From assembly GCA_934663655.1 (NCBI GenBank), contig CAKUKT010000207.1, positions 1-5,097 of the forward strand: 5,097 nucleotides of DNA. The letters run 5' to 3'. Numbering within the stretch: the first letter of the stretch is position 1; each line of letters opens with the position of its first letter. This DNA comes from an uncultured Victivallaceae bacterium (GTDB taxonomy: Bacteria; Verrucomicrobiota; Lentisphaeria; Victivallales; Victivallaceae). Below the pieces are notes generated by a model that was not told the DNA's origin, did no database searches, and saw only the letters and a program-made list of their open reading frames with translations. The translations under genes and the position numbers were made by a program. Of this stretch, positions 1 to 5,097 are shown piece by piece.

Positions 1-1503
1 CCCGGACAACCCACGCCGGAACGGCTCGACAAGGAACTTGGACATGGCGATTTTGAACTGGAATTTCTTCTCGATGGAAAGCTTCTGCAAACTTCCCCGT
101 TGAAAATCTGGGTCGGTGCCGACGGTTTCGGGTTTGATCCTGACGGCGGCAGAATTTTCAACACCGGCAATGCCGGGAGCGCGGATTTCCGTAACCATCC
201 GCTGCGGGTATCCGGGTGTGATTTCGAATCCTCCGGACGACCTTCGTTTCACCTCGTCTCCCGGCACGGCGAACTGGTCATCCGGTTTGCCGGAGCGGAG
301 ATTTACCGGGCGCCGTTCAGCCGCGACACCATCGGATCAATCCGTTTTGAAGACCCGGCCGGGGCGGTGGCACTGGTACGCGGCCGCGGTGATTTCCGGC
401 GTTTCCCCGAGCGGGTAGCGGTATTTCGGAGCGGCGAAAACGCGGTTGCCTTTTTCCGGATTCCGGCAATCGCGCTGTCCGCCGACGGTTCCACGCTGCT
501 GGTTTTCGCCGAAGCCCGCCACGACGGGATCAACGATATCGGCAGCAACGACATCGTATTGAAGCGTTCGATTGACGGCGGCCGGAACTGGCTGCCGATG
601 CAGACGCTTTACGGTTCGGGGCAGGGGCAGGGGATCTCCTGCAACAATCCCTCGCCGGTAGTCGATCGCCGGACCGGTCGGATCCATCTGCTCTTTTCGG
701 TCTGCCGGAAATGGGGTGATGAAAAGAGCGGTTTCTCACTGATTCAACTCACGAGTGATGATAACGGCGCCACCTGGTCGGAACCGCGCGACATCGCTCC
801 CGAGACCACTGCTCCGGAGTGGAGCAGCAACACTCCCGGTCCCGGACATGGAATCCAGCTGGAAAACGGCGTTTCCGCCGGACGTCTGCTGATACCGGCC
901 TGGCACAATCTTCCCGGCGGCGGCTGGAAGGTCGGTTCACACGTTCTCTACAGCGACGACGGCGGGGAGAACTGGCATTCCTCAACCGCGCTTGCTCCGC
1001 TCTCCGACGAATGCCAGCTGGCAGAACTTCCGGACGGTGAGATCTTCTTCTATCTGCGTTCGGCGCCGATTCCCGCCAATGCCGAACGCAATCTTTTCCG
1101 CAAATCCTGGAGCCGGGACGGCGGGGTGACCTGGAGTGATACCGTGCTGGAGAGTTCGGTGATCGCGGTGCCGTGTCAGCGTTCGGTGATCGCCGCCGAC
1201 GGCGTACTTTACTCGCTGTTTCCGGGTTCGGGTAACTGGAGTGTGAATGTGCCGCGTCGCGCGGGGTTGTCGCTGGTTTCCAGCCGTGACGGCGGCAGGA
1301 CCTGGCACGACCGGCGGTTGATCGACCCGAATCGCGGCGCCTACAGCGACCTGGTGGCGCTCGGCAGCGGGCGCCTGGGGGCGGCGGTTGAACACGGCTG
1401 CCTGAACAGTTACGATACAATCAGTTTTATTGAAATTGCGGTTGATCCGGAAGATGACGCGGCAGATGCCGTGCCCGGAACCGATGAGAAACAGAGAAAG
1501 TGA
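1..1503 (+). CDS. nanH: GH33 exo-sialidase (neuraminidase), 5' end outside window
   Basis: Hydrolyses terminal sialic acids from glycoconjugates. The frame is open from base 1 to the TGA at 1501-1503, so this is the C-terminal 500 codons; the TTG at 100 is not a convincing start because the coding pattern continues upstream. Numbering codons from base 1, the catalytic domain begins at the FRIP motif (codons 152-155). Five Asp boxes (SxDxGxxW type) lie at codons 190-197, 252-259, 318-325, 371-378 and 428-435, as in a six-bladed propeller. The family's catalytic set can be placed: Arg triad R153, R353, R420; acid/base D179; Glu/Tyr nucleophile pair E337 and Y448 (in AYSD); and E464 supporting the first Arg. 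Their spacings closely match the Micromonospora sialidase. Codons 1 to about 145 form an extra beta-rich region, possibly a concanavalin-like N-terminal domain (inference). A signal peptide cannot be judged. All key residues are present, so it is probably active. Confidence 0.93.
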   Translation, partial: PGQPTPERLDKELGHGDFELEFLLDGKLLQTSPLKIWVGADGFGFDPDGGRIFNTGNAGSADFRNHPLRVSGCDFESSGRPSFHLVSRHGELVIRFAGAEIYRAPFSRDTIGSIRFEDPAGAVALVRGRGDFRRFPERVAVFRSGENAVAFFRIPAIALSADGSTLLVFAEARHDGINDIGSNDIVLKRSIDGGRNWLPMQTLYGSGQGQGISCNNPSPVVDRRTGRIHLLFSVCRKWGDEKSGFSLIQLTSDDNGATWSEPRDIAPETTAPEWSSNTPGPGHGIQLENGVSAGRLLIPAWHNLPGGGWKVGSHVLYSDDGGENWHSSTALAPLSDECQLAELPDGEIFFYLRSAPIPANAERNLFRKSWSRDGGVTWSDTVLESSVIAVPCQRSVIAADGVLYSLFPGSGNWSVNVPRRAGLSLVSSRDGGRTWHDRRLIDPNRGAYSDLVALGSGRLGAAVEHGCLNSYDTISFIEIAVDPEDDAADAVPGTDEKQRK

Positions 1504-1506
1504 AAG

Positions 1507-2400
1507 ATGAAGAAGGTAATTTATTCGGCAGCGCCGACCCCGTTCACTCTTTCGGGTGAACTTGACATCCCGGCTTTTGAGAGGATGATTGAAAGCAGCA
1601 TCAACTCCGGAATCACCGGTTTTTTCCTTTCCGGCAACATGGGCGAATGGAGTCAGTACGATCTCTCCGTGCGGCGGCAACTCGCCGAACATGGCATGGC
1701 GGCGGCGGCCGGGCGGGCGAAAATCCTGATGGGAGTGACTGAAACCGGATTGCACAAAACCATAACCACAATGCGGGCGCTGGCGGAGTTTAAACCGGAC
1801 GCTTATGTGGTTATGCTTCCGGCGCGGGCATTTTTTCAATTTCCGGCGGTGGATTATGTGCGTACGGTACTTGACGCGGCGGATCGTCCGGTGTATTATT
1901 ACCATTGTCCGCCCGCCAACGGCATTTCGCTGGGCAATGGTGAACTGGAGGCGATAGTAAGTCACCCCAATCTGGAAGGTGTGAAAAATTCGGCCGGGGA
2001 TGTCGGCGTCCGGCGTGAACTGCTCCGGCTCCGCCGTCGTTACAACTTTGTACTGCTGGAGGGACATGAATGGGCGATCGACGAGGCGGTGATGCTCGGT
2101 TGTGATGGTGCGCTCTGCGGTATGGCCTGCCTCGCCGGCAGGTTGATGTGCCGGATTGCGGGTTTGGCCGAAGCGGGCGATTTTGCGGCGGCGATGGATG
2201 AACAGAACAAGTTGATTGATATTTTTCATGGAATTTACGGCGCCGAGGTCAACCAGGTGCAGAGTGCGCTCAAATATGCGATGACCCGGCTCGGAATATT
2301 CAACAATTACCACTGTCTGCTCAAAGACGATCGGGAACTCGGAGAGGCCGACAAGCGCCGGGTCGACGAGTGTCTCGAACGTTATCGCGGGGAGTGGTGA
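1507..2400 (+). CDS. DapA/N-acetylneuraminate lyase superfamily class I aldolase, divergent active site
   Basis: At 297 aa this is the usual length for the (beta/alpha)8-barrel DapA family, which includes N-acetylneuraminate lyase (NanA), dihydrodipicolinate synthase and 2-keto-3-deoxy-sugar aldolases. Visible landmarks are the G-x-x-G-E loop at residues 43-47 (GNMGE), the catalytic Tyr at Y132 (in YYYHCP), the Schiff-base Lys at K160 (in GVKNSAGD), and the late barrel strand GCDGALCG (198-205). Context beside a sialidase and a symporter points to cleavage of sialic acid into pyruvate and N-acetylmannosamine. By-eye alignment shows that the Thr/Ser pair that normally binds the pyruvate carboxylate is Asn-Met (N44, M45), that the DHDPS Arg138 position is Ala137, and that NanA sugar-binding Asp191/Glu192/Ser208 read as E188/W189/G205. 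It is therefore not DHDPS, and its exact substrate is unsure. The ATG follows the sialidase stop by 3 nt, with a purine-rich AGAAAG just upstream as a weak ribosome site, which suggests translational coupling. Confidence 0.9.
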   Translation: MKKVIYSAAPTPFTLSGELDIPAFERMIESSINSGITGFFLSGNMGEWSQYDLSVRRQLAEHGMAAAAGRAKILMGVTETGLHKTITTMRALAEFKPDAYVVMLPARAFFQFPAVDYVRTVLDAADRPVYYYHCPPANGISLGNGELEAIVSHPNLEGVKNSAGDVGVRRELLRLRRRYNFVLLEGHEWAIDEAVMLGCDGALCGMACLAGRLMCRIAGLAEAGDFAAAMDEQNKLIDIFHGIYGAEVNQVQSALKYAMTRLGIFNNYHCLLKDDRELGEADKRRVDECLERYRGEW

Positions 2401-2440
2401 AACACCGGTCGCGACCCGGCGGTGGGAAAGCGGGATCATC

Positions 2441-3148
2441 ATGGACAGGGAAAAACAGACCAAGGTCAAGCAGGTTACTGCACAGTTGCTCACTTATATC
2501 CGGGAACAGGGGCTGCATCCCGGGGATAAACTTCCCGGTGAGGAAGAGCTGGCGGAACTTTTCCGGGTCAGCCGGGTAAGTATTCGTTCGGCGACGGACG
2601 GCCTGAAGTTCTTCGGGGTGCTCAACTCTGCTCCGGGACGCGGCACGGTGATTGCGGACATCGATTTTGCCGGCTTTGCCAACCATATCGGGTTTCAGTT
2701 CGCTTTCACTTTCATGCCGCTGGAGCAGTTGATGACCGCGCGCATAGTGATCGAATGCGGTTTGATGGAGCTGATCAGCCGCAATCTCACCGAGGCGGAC
2801 TATCTGGCCCTCTGTGAAAAAGCCGAAAAATGCCGTCGGCTGAGCAACAGCGCCGACGATGCCGCCAAGCAGGTGGCGGCCGACTTTGAATTTCACTGTG
2901 CGCTGATCCGGATCAGCGGCAACCAGGTGATGATCGCATTGATGCAGTTGCTGGAGACGATCTTCTTCTATTCAGCGAAGTCCCCGGCGCCGATGGAGGA
3001 TACGCGGATAACCCGCGACGAACATCTGGCGATTGTCAATGCGCTGCACAACCGCAATGTCGAGCTCGCCAGAGGAATCATGCTGGTTCATCTGGCGCGC
3101 TCCAGGCGCGGCGACGATGATGAAAATGAAATGGATAGAAAGCTATGA
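2441..3148 (+). CDS. GntR-family transcriptional regulator, FadR subfamily with FCD domain
   Basis: A 235-aa DNA-binding regulator, of normal length for the family. Residues about 8-75 form the winged helix: a first helix, then GDKLPGEEELAELFRVSR (28-45), the recognition helix around 46-56, and a wing with PGRGTVI (65-71). R45 and R49 match DNA-contacting arginines of E. coli FadR, but the FadR Arg35 position is Glu (E35). Residues about 95-222 are the all-helical FCD ligand domain, starting with the TARIVIE helix. A metal-binding D/H/H/H set is visible as D148, H152 (DFEFH), H195 (DEHL) and H217 (VHLAR), so it probably binds a divalent metal and a small carboxylic or sugar-acid effector. E. 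coli NanR is an FCD-type GntR repressor of sialic acid genes, so a similar local role is likely (inference). The ATG lies 40 nt after the lyase stop, with GGGA at 2432-2435 or GGTGGGAAAG at 2421-2430 as possible ribosome sites. It overlaps the next gene by 4 nt. Confidence 0.92.
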   Translation: MDREKQTKVKQVTAQLLTYIREQGLHPGDKLPGEEELAELFRVSRVSIRSATDGLKFFGVLNSAPGRGTVIADIDFAGFANHIGFQFAFTFMPLEQLMTARIVIECGLMELISRNLTEADYLALCEKAEKCRRLSNSADDAAKQVAADFEFHCALIRISGNQVMIALMQLLETIFFYSAKSPAPMEDTRITRDEHLAIVNALHNRNVELARGIMLVHLARSRRGDDDENEMDRKL

Positions 3149-4713
3149 ATGGAGCCTTCAATATCATCGACTACCTGGTGCTTGGCGGCTATCTGGTCGG
3201 GCTGATGGTGGTGGCGACGGTTTTTGTCCGGGAAAAGAGTTCCCGGGAGTTTTTCACCGCCTCCCGGCGTATTCCCTGGTGGGCGGCGGGGATGTCGATT
3301 CTGGCGACGCTGGTGAGTGCGATCAGTATTGTGGGTGCTCCGGCGGATTTTTTCCGTTACGGTTTCGAGGGGTTCGGCATCTGGTGGCTGGCCGGATTCA
3401 TCGCGGCGCCGGCGATCGTGGTATTCATCATCTTCTTTGTCCGCAGTCAGGTGACCTCCGCGTATGAATATCTTGAAAAACGTTTCTCATTGAGTGTCCG
3501 GCTGGTCGGGGGAATATTCTTCATGGCCTGCCGCGGGCTCTACATCGGGGTGGTGCTCTATACCTCGGCGCTGGTGCTCAATCGCTGTTGCGGCGGGGCT
3601 ATCGCAGTGCCCCTGTTGATCGTCATTGCCGGTATTTTCGCCACGCTCTACGCAGTGGTCGGCGGCATCAAGGCGGTGATCTGGACGGATGTGATCCAGC
3701 TGATTGTGGTTTACCTTGGAGTCGGCTGGATCATGGTGACGTTGCTGGGGGAGTTCAACTATGATTTCGGGCGGATCTGGGATACCGCCGCAGCTTCCGG
3801 ACGGGACTTCTCCTATCTCGGCGGGGAGGCCTACTGGTCGTGGGATATCTTCGAACCCAACACCTTCAATCTGCTGCTGATCGGTTTTGTGCTGCATGCG
3901 CTCGCTCAGAAAGGCACCGATCAGCTGACGGTGCAGCGCTATCTTACCACCGGCGATGTGCGCGCGTCAGTGAAGGCGTTGCTGGTGGATCTGATCGGGA
4001 GCATTCCGATGGGATTGTTGCTGTCGGCGATAGGAATGATGCTTTTCGCCTGGTTTCATGAACACCCCGGGAGTATGCCGCCCGGCCTCAGTGAAAATGA
4101 GGTGCTTTCCCATTACCTGGTCAACAATCTTCCGCACGGGATTTCCGGTCTGATGGCGGCGGCGTTGATGGCGGCGGTGATATCGACGGTGGATTCGGGG
4201 ATCAATTGTCTGGCGACGGTGACGATGATCGATTTGCATCAGCGGTTTCGCAAACGGGCGTTCGACGATCGTTCCTCGCTGCTCTGGGCGCGGGTCTGGA
4301 GTGTGATCTGGGGAGCAATGGCGACGCTTTTCGCGCTGTTCATATATGCGACGGCTTCGGATACGGTGGGCAGGGTGTCCACCCAGGTGATCGGCTTGTT
4401 TTCCGGAGCGATTCTCGGGATCTTCCTGCTTGGAGTTTTTTCGCGGCGTGCGAACAGCTTTGGAGCTCTGACCGGCGGCATCGCGGGCGCAGTATCGGCT
4501 CTGGTGGTGAACTATCTGGTCGTCCAGGTGCTGCCCGACGGCAGCGTCCGGCATGTTTCATTTGTGGTTCCGATGATTGTCGGTACGGCAGTGACGGTGG
4601 TGGTCGGAATGGCGGCGAGTTTTCTGGCGCCGCCGCCGCGCCCGGAACAAGTTTCGGAATATACTTTCTCCTTTCTGCTGAAAAGGAAGGGAAGTCAGGC
4701 GGAGGGCGCGTAA
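3145..4713 (+). CDS. Sodium:solute symporter (SSS/SLC5 family), probable sialic acid importer
   Basis: An inner-membrane Na+-coupled transporter of 522 aa with about 13 predicted helices (roughly 7-28, 44-62, 79-98, 119-146, 153-173, 179-201, 240-256, 278-303, 333-363, 381-403, 411-433, 437-461, 471-494) and a short charged cytoplasmic tail. Family signatures are GGIKAVIWTDVIQ at 173-185, whose D182 is the conserved Asp of this segment, the QKGTDQLTVQRYLT stretch at 255-268, and AAVISTVDSGIN at 343-354, where S347-T348 fall at the Na2-site Ser/Thr pair (PutP S340/T341). The family also carries sugars, proline, pantothenate and iodide; the sialidase and lyase context favours sialic acid, as for the SiaT-type symporter of Proteus. 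Its ATG overlaps the regulator stop (ATGA, 3145-3148), implying coupled translation. The only upstream purine run is a weak GATAGAAAG inside the regulator gene. It is the last gene before a strong terminator. The family call is firm; the substrate is inferred. Confidence 0.94.
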   Translation: MNGAFNIIDYLVLGGYLVGLMVVATVFVREKSSREFFTASRRIPWWAAGMSILATLVSAISIVGAPADFFRYGFEGFGIWWLAGFIAAPAIVVFIIFFVRSQVTSAYEYLEKRFSLSVRLVGGIFFMACRGLYIGVVLYTSALVLNRCCGGAIAVPLLIVIAGIFATLYAVVGGIKAVIWTDVIQLIVVYLGVGWIMVTLLGEFNYDFGRIWDTAAASGRDFSYLGGEAYWSWDIFEPNTFNLLLIGFVLHALAQKGTDQLTVQRYLTTGDVRASVKALLVDLIGSIPMGLLLSAIGMMLFAWFHEHPGSMPPGLSENEVLSHYLVNNLPHGISGLMAAALMAAVISTVDSGINCLATVTMIDLHQRFRKRAFDDRSSLLWARVWSVIWGAMATLFALFIYATASDTVGRVSTQVIGLFSGAILGIFLLGVFSRRANSFGALTGGIAGAVSALVVNYLVVQVLPDGSVRHVSFVVPMIVGTAVTVVVGMAASFLAPPPRPEQVSEYTFSFLLKRKGSQAEGA

Positions 4714-4726
4714 ACTTCATAAGTTT
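4712..4726. repeat. Small perfect inverted repeat at symporter stop codon
   Basis: AAACTT, a 3-nt loop CAT, then AAGTTT: a perfect 6-bp dyad that starts within the TAA stop of the symporter gene. It is AU-rich, has no T-tract after it, and would form only a weak hairpin. It could slightly protect the mRNA end or be chance; the real terminator is the next structure downstream. Confidence 0.35.
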
Positions 4727-4751
4727 GAGCAGAGAAGAGCCTCACTTCCAG

Positions 4752-4793
4752 TCGCCGGATCGACGGTTTGAAACCGTTGCCGGCGATTTTTAT
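4752..4793 (+). terminator. Rho-independent terminator of the sialic acid operon
   Basis: The outer stem TCGCCGG (4752-4758) pairs perfectly with CCGGCGA (4780-4786). After a 2-nt bulge (AT, 4759-4760), C4761-G4779 and a G4762-U4778 wobble lead into the inner stem ACGGTT/AACCGT (4763-4768 with 4772-4777), closing on a loop of about 3 nt. TTTTTAT follows directly (4787-4793). The strand-specific T-tract means it stops rightward transcription only; the minus strand has no T-run on the other side. It sits 38 nt after the symporter stop and separates the operon from the downstream gene. Confidence 0.9.
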
Positions 4794-4852
4794 CGTTGGT
4801 TGCGGGATAACGTTTTCCGGCGAAGAATTAAGTGCGCAACCGACGGGAATGC

Positions 4853-4892
4853 AAAAAAATGGTCGAAAAAAAAGGTCAGTCGCTTGCAAAAA
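4853..4892 (+). promoter_or_regulatory. A-tracts upstream of and touching the promoter (possible UP element)
   Basis: Three A-runs occur close together: A7 at 4853-4859, A8 at 4866-4873, and A5 at 4888-4892, the last beginning in the -35 box. With a start site near 4919, the A8 run lies at about -53 to -46, where the RNA polymerase alpha-subunit UP element usually sits. The two longer runs are each next to a GGTC (4861-4864 and 4874-4877). Promoter stimulation or DNA bending is inference from position and composition. Confidence 0.45.
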
Positions 4893-4912
4893 TAGAAATA
4901 TTGTAGTATAAT
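4884..4912 (+). promoter_or_regulatory. Sigma70-type promoter for the downstream secreted-protein gene
   Basis: The -35 box TTGCAA (4884-4889) and a perfect -10 box TATAAT (4907-4912) are separated by exactly 17 nt. The predicted start of transcription is near 4919, giving a leader of about 83 nt before the ATG at 5002. There is no extended -10 TG. It lies in AT-rich DNA after a terminator and faces the next gene, all of which support it. By sequence it should be strong unless repressed. Confidence 0.85.
4901..4911. promoter_or_regulatory. Possible FadR-type GntR operator on the -10 box
   Basis: TTGTAGTATAA matches the FadR-subfamily consensus TNGTNNNACNA except for one base (T instead of C at 4909). 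It lies within a wider dyad, ATATT (4898-4902) and AATAT (4910-4914), that overlaps the -10 box. Binding here would block polymerase. The match is short, AT-rich and partly forced by the -10 sequence itself, so chance is a real alternative. Confidence 0.25.
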
Positions 4913-4987
4913 ATCGGTAGAAAGGGTTTGTCTCATTCACATGGTGCGATTTATCGCGGGCTGGCAGTTGAAAATCTCAGCAGTAAC

Positions 4988-4993
4988 AGGGGG
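4988..4993 (+). promoter_or_regulatory. Ribosome binding site AGGGGG
   Basis: A purine run with Shine-Dalgarno character, 8 nt before the ATG at 5002. It selects that ATG over the GTG at 4996, which would be only 2 nt away; an in-frame TAA at 4984-4986 closes off any longer start. Confidence 0.65.
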
Positions 4994-5001
4994 CAGTGGT
5001 C

Positions 5002-5097
5002 ATGAAATTACATTGGTTGCGGATTGCGGTTGTGTTGCTGGCGTTGATGTTTTCGGCATCTGTTCCGGCAGCGGAAACGACAACGGCAAATTCGGGG
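5002..5097 (+). CDS. Secreted or periplasmic protein of unknown function, N-terminus only
   Basis: Only the first 32 codons are in the window and the frame runs off the right edge. They read as a classic Sec signal peptide: short basic start (MKLHWLR), hydrophobic core (IAVVLLALMF, residues 8-17), then SASVPAAE with a likely signal peptidase I cut after the Ala-Ala at residues 23-24. No Cys is placed for lipidation, so it is probably not a lipoprotein. The visible mature start (ETTTANSG) is Thr/Ala-rich and uninformative. The start is fixed by the AGGGGG ribosome site and the in-frame stop at 4984. It has its own promoter and lies beyond the operon terminator, so it need not belong to the sialic acid pathway, though a secreted partner such as an esterase or glycan-binding protein would fit. 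No function can be assigned. Confidence 0.8.
   Translation, partial: MKLHWLRIAVVLLALMFSASVPAAETTTANSG

Noticed and set aside
100..102. TTG as the sialidase start codon
   Set aside because: The frame is open upstream to base 1 with coding-like sequence, there is no ribosome site before it, and the export signal would be missing; the true start is outside the window.
982..2493. Long open frame on the minus strand (about 500 codons) across the sialidase and lyase genes
   Set aside because: It is antisense to two well-recognised genes, its product is very rich in Arg, His and Pro with no recognisable motif, and such frames arise from GC-biased third positions.
4794..4816. Second terminator (CGTT...AACG followed by TTTT)
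   Set aside because: The stem is only 4 bp with an 11-nt loop, far weaker than the hairpin just upstream.
4206..4895. Open frame overlapping the symporter C-terminus and running into the intergenic region
   Set aside because: It is out of frame with a clear transporter, has no start signal, crosses the terminator and has a low-complexity Gly/Arg/Ser composition.
4941..5097. Alternative gene starting at ATG 4941
   Set aside because: Its nearest purine run is about 14 nt away and the product shows no recognisable feature, while the overlapping frame from 5002 has a clear signal peptide and a better-placed ribosome site.
1..5097. CRISPR array, tRNA/rRNA gene, insertion sequence or attachment site
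   Set aside because: No regularly spaced repeats, no tRNA-like cloverleaf elements, no transposase and no terminal inverted repeats were seen; nearly all of the window is accounted for by normal genes.

Overview
The window holds most of a compact, single-direction gene cluster with the content expected for sialic acid (N-acetylneuraminate) scavenging, followed by a terminator and the start of a new transcription unit. All genes read left to right. By eye the coding DNA is GC-rich and strongly GC-biased at third positions, while the one real intergenic gap (4714-5001) is much more AT-rich. The promoter is a textbook sigma70 type, and there are Shine-Dalgarno-like sites and a signal peptide, so this is a bacterium. 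The combination of GH33 sialidase, DapA-family lyase, FCD-type GntR regulator and sodium:solute symporter would suit a glycan-degrading gut or aquatic bacterium, for example in the Planctomycetota-Verrucomicrobiota-Lentisphaerota group. That placement is a guess from gene content; nothing in the window fixes the taxon.

Layout: (1) bases 1-1503, the C-terminal part of a GH33 sialidase whose frame is open back to base 1, so its start lies outside the window. (2) 1507-2400, a DapA/N-acetylneuraminate lyase superfamily aldolase, in the same frame as the sialidase and only one stop codon plus one codon downstream. (3) 2441-3148, a GntR-family regulator of the FadR/FCD type. (4) 3145-4713, a 13-helix sodium:solute symporter, overlapping the regulator by an ATGA. 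(5) 4714-5001, an intergenic region with a strong Rho-independent terminator (4752-4793), A-tracts, a consensus-like promoter (4884-4912) and a leader of about 83 nt. (6) 5002-5097, the first 32 codons of a protein with a signal peptide; its function cannot be told from what is visible.

Proposed joint function (inference): the sialidase releases sialic acid from host or dietary glycoconjugates, the Na+-coupled symporter imports it, the aldolase cleaves it to pyruvate and N-acetylmannosamine (or acts on a related 2-keto-3-deoxy sugar), and the GntR protein senses a sugar or pathway acid and controls the unit. The downstream enzymes (NanK, NanE, NagA, NagB) are not in the window. The tight spacing of the four genes and the single terminator after the symporter indicate one operon whose promoter lies left of the window.

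I do not see a clearly new kind of system here. The points most worth a second look are the lyase active site, which departs from both the NanA and DapA patterns at several ligand-binding positions, and a FadR-type operator-like dyad on the -10 box of the downstream gene.
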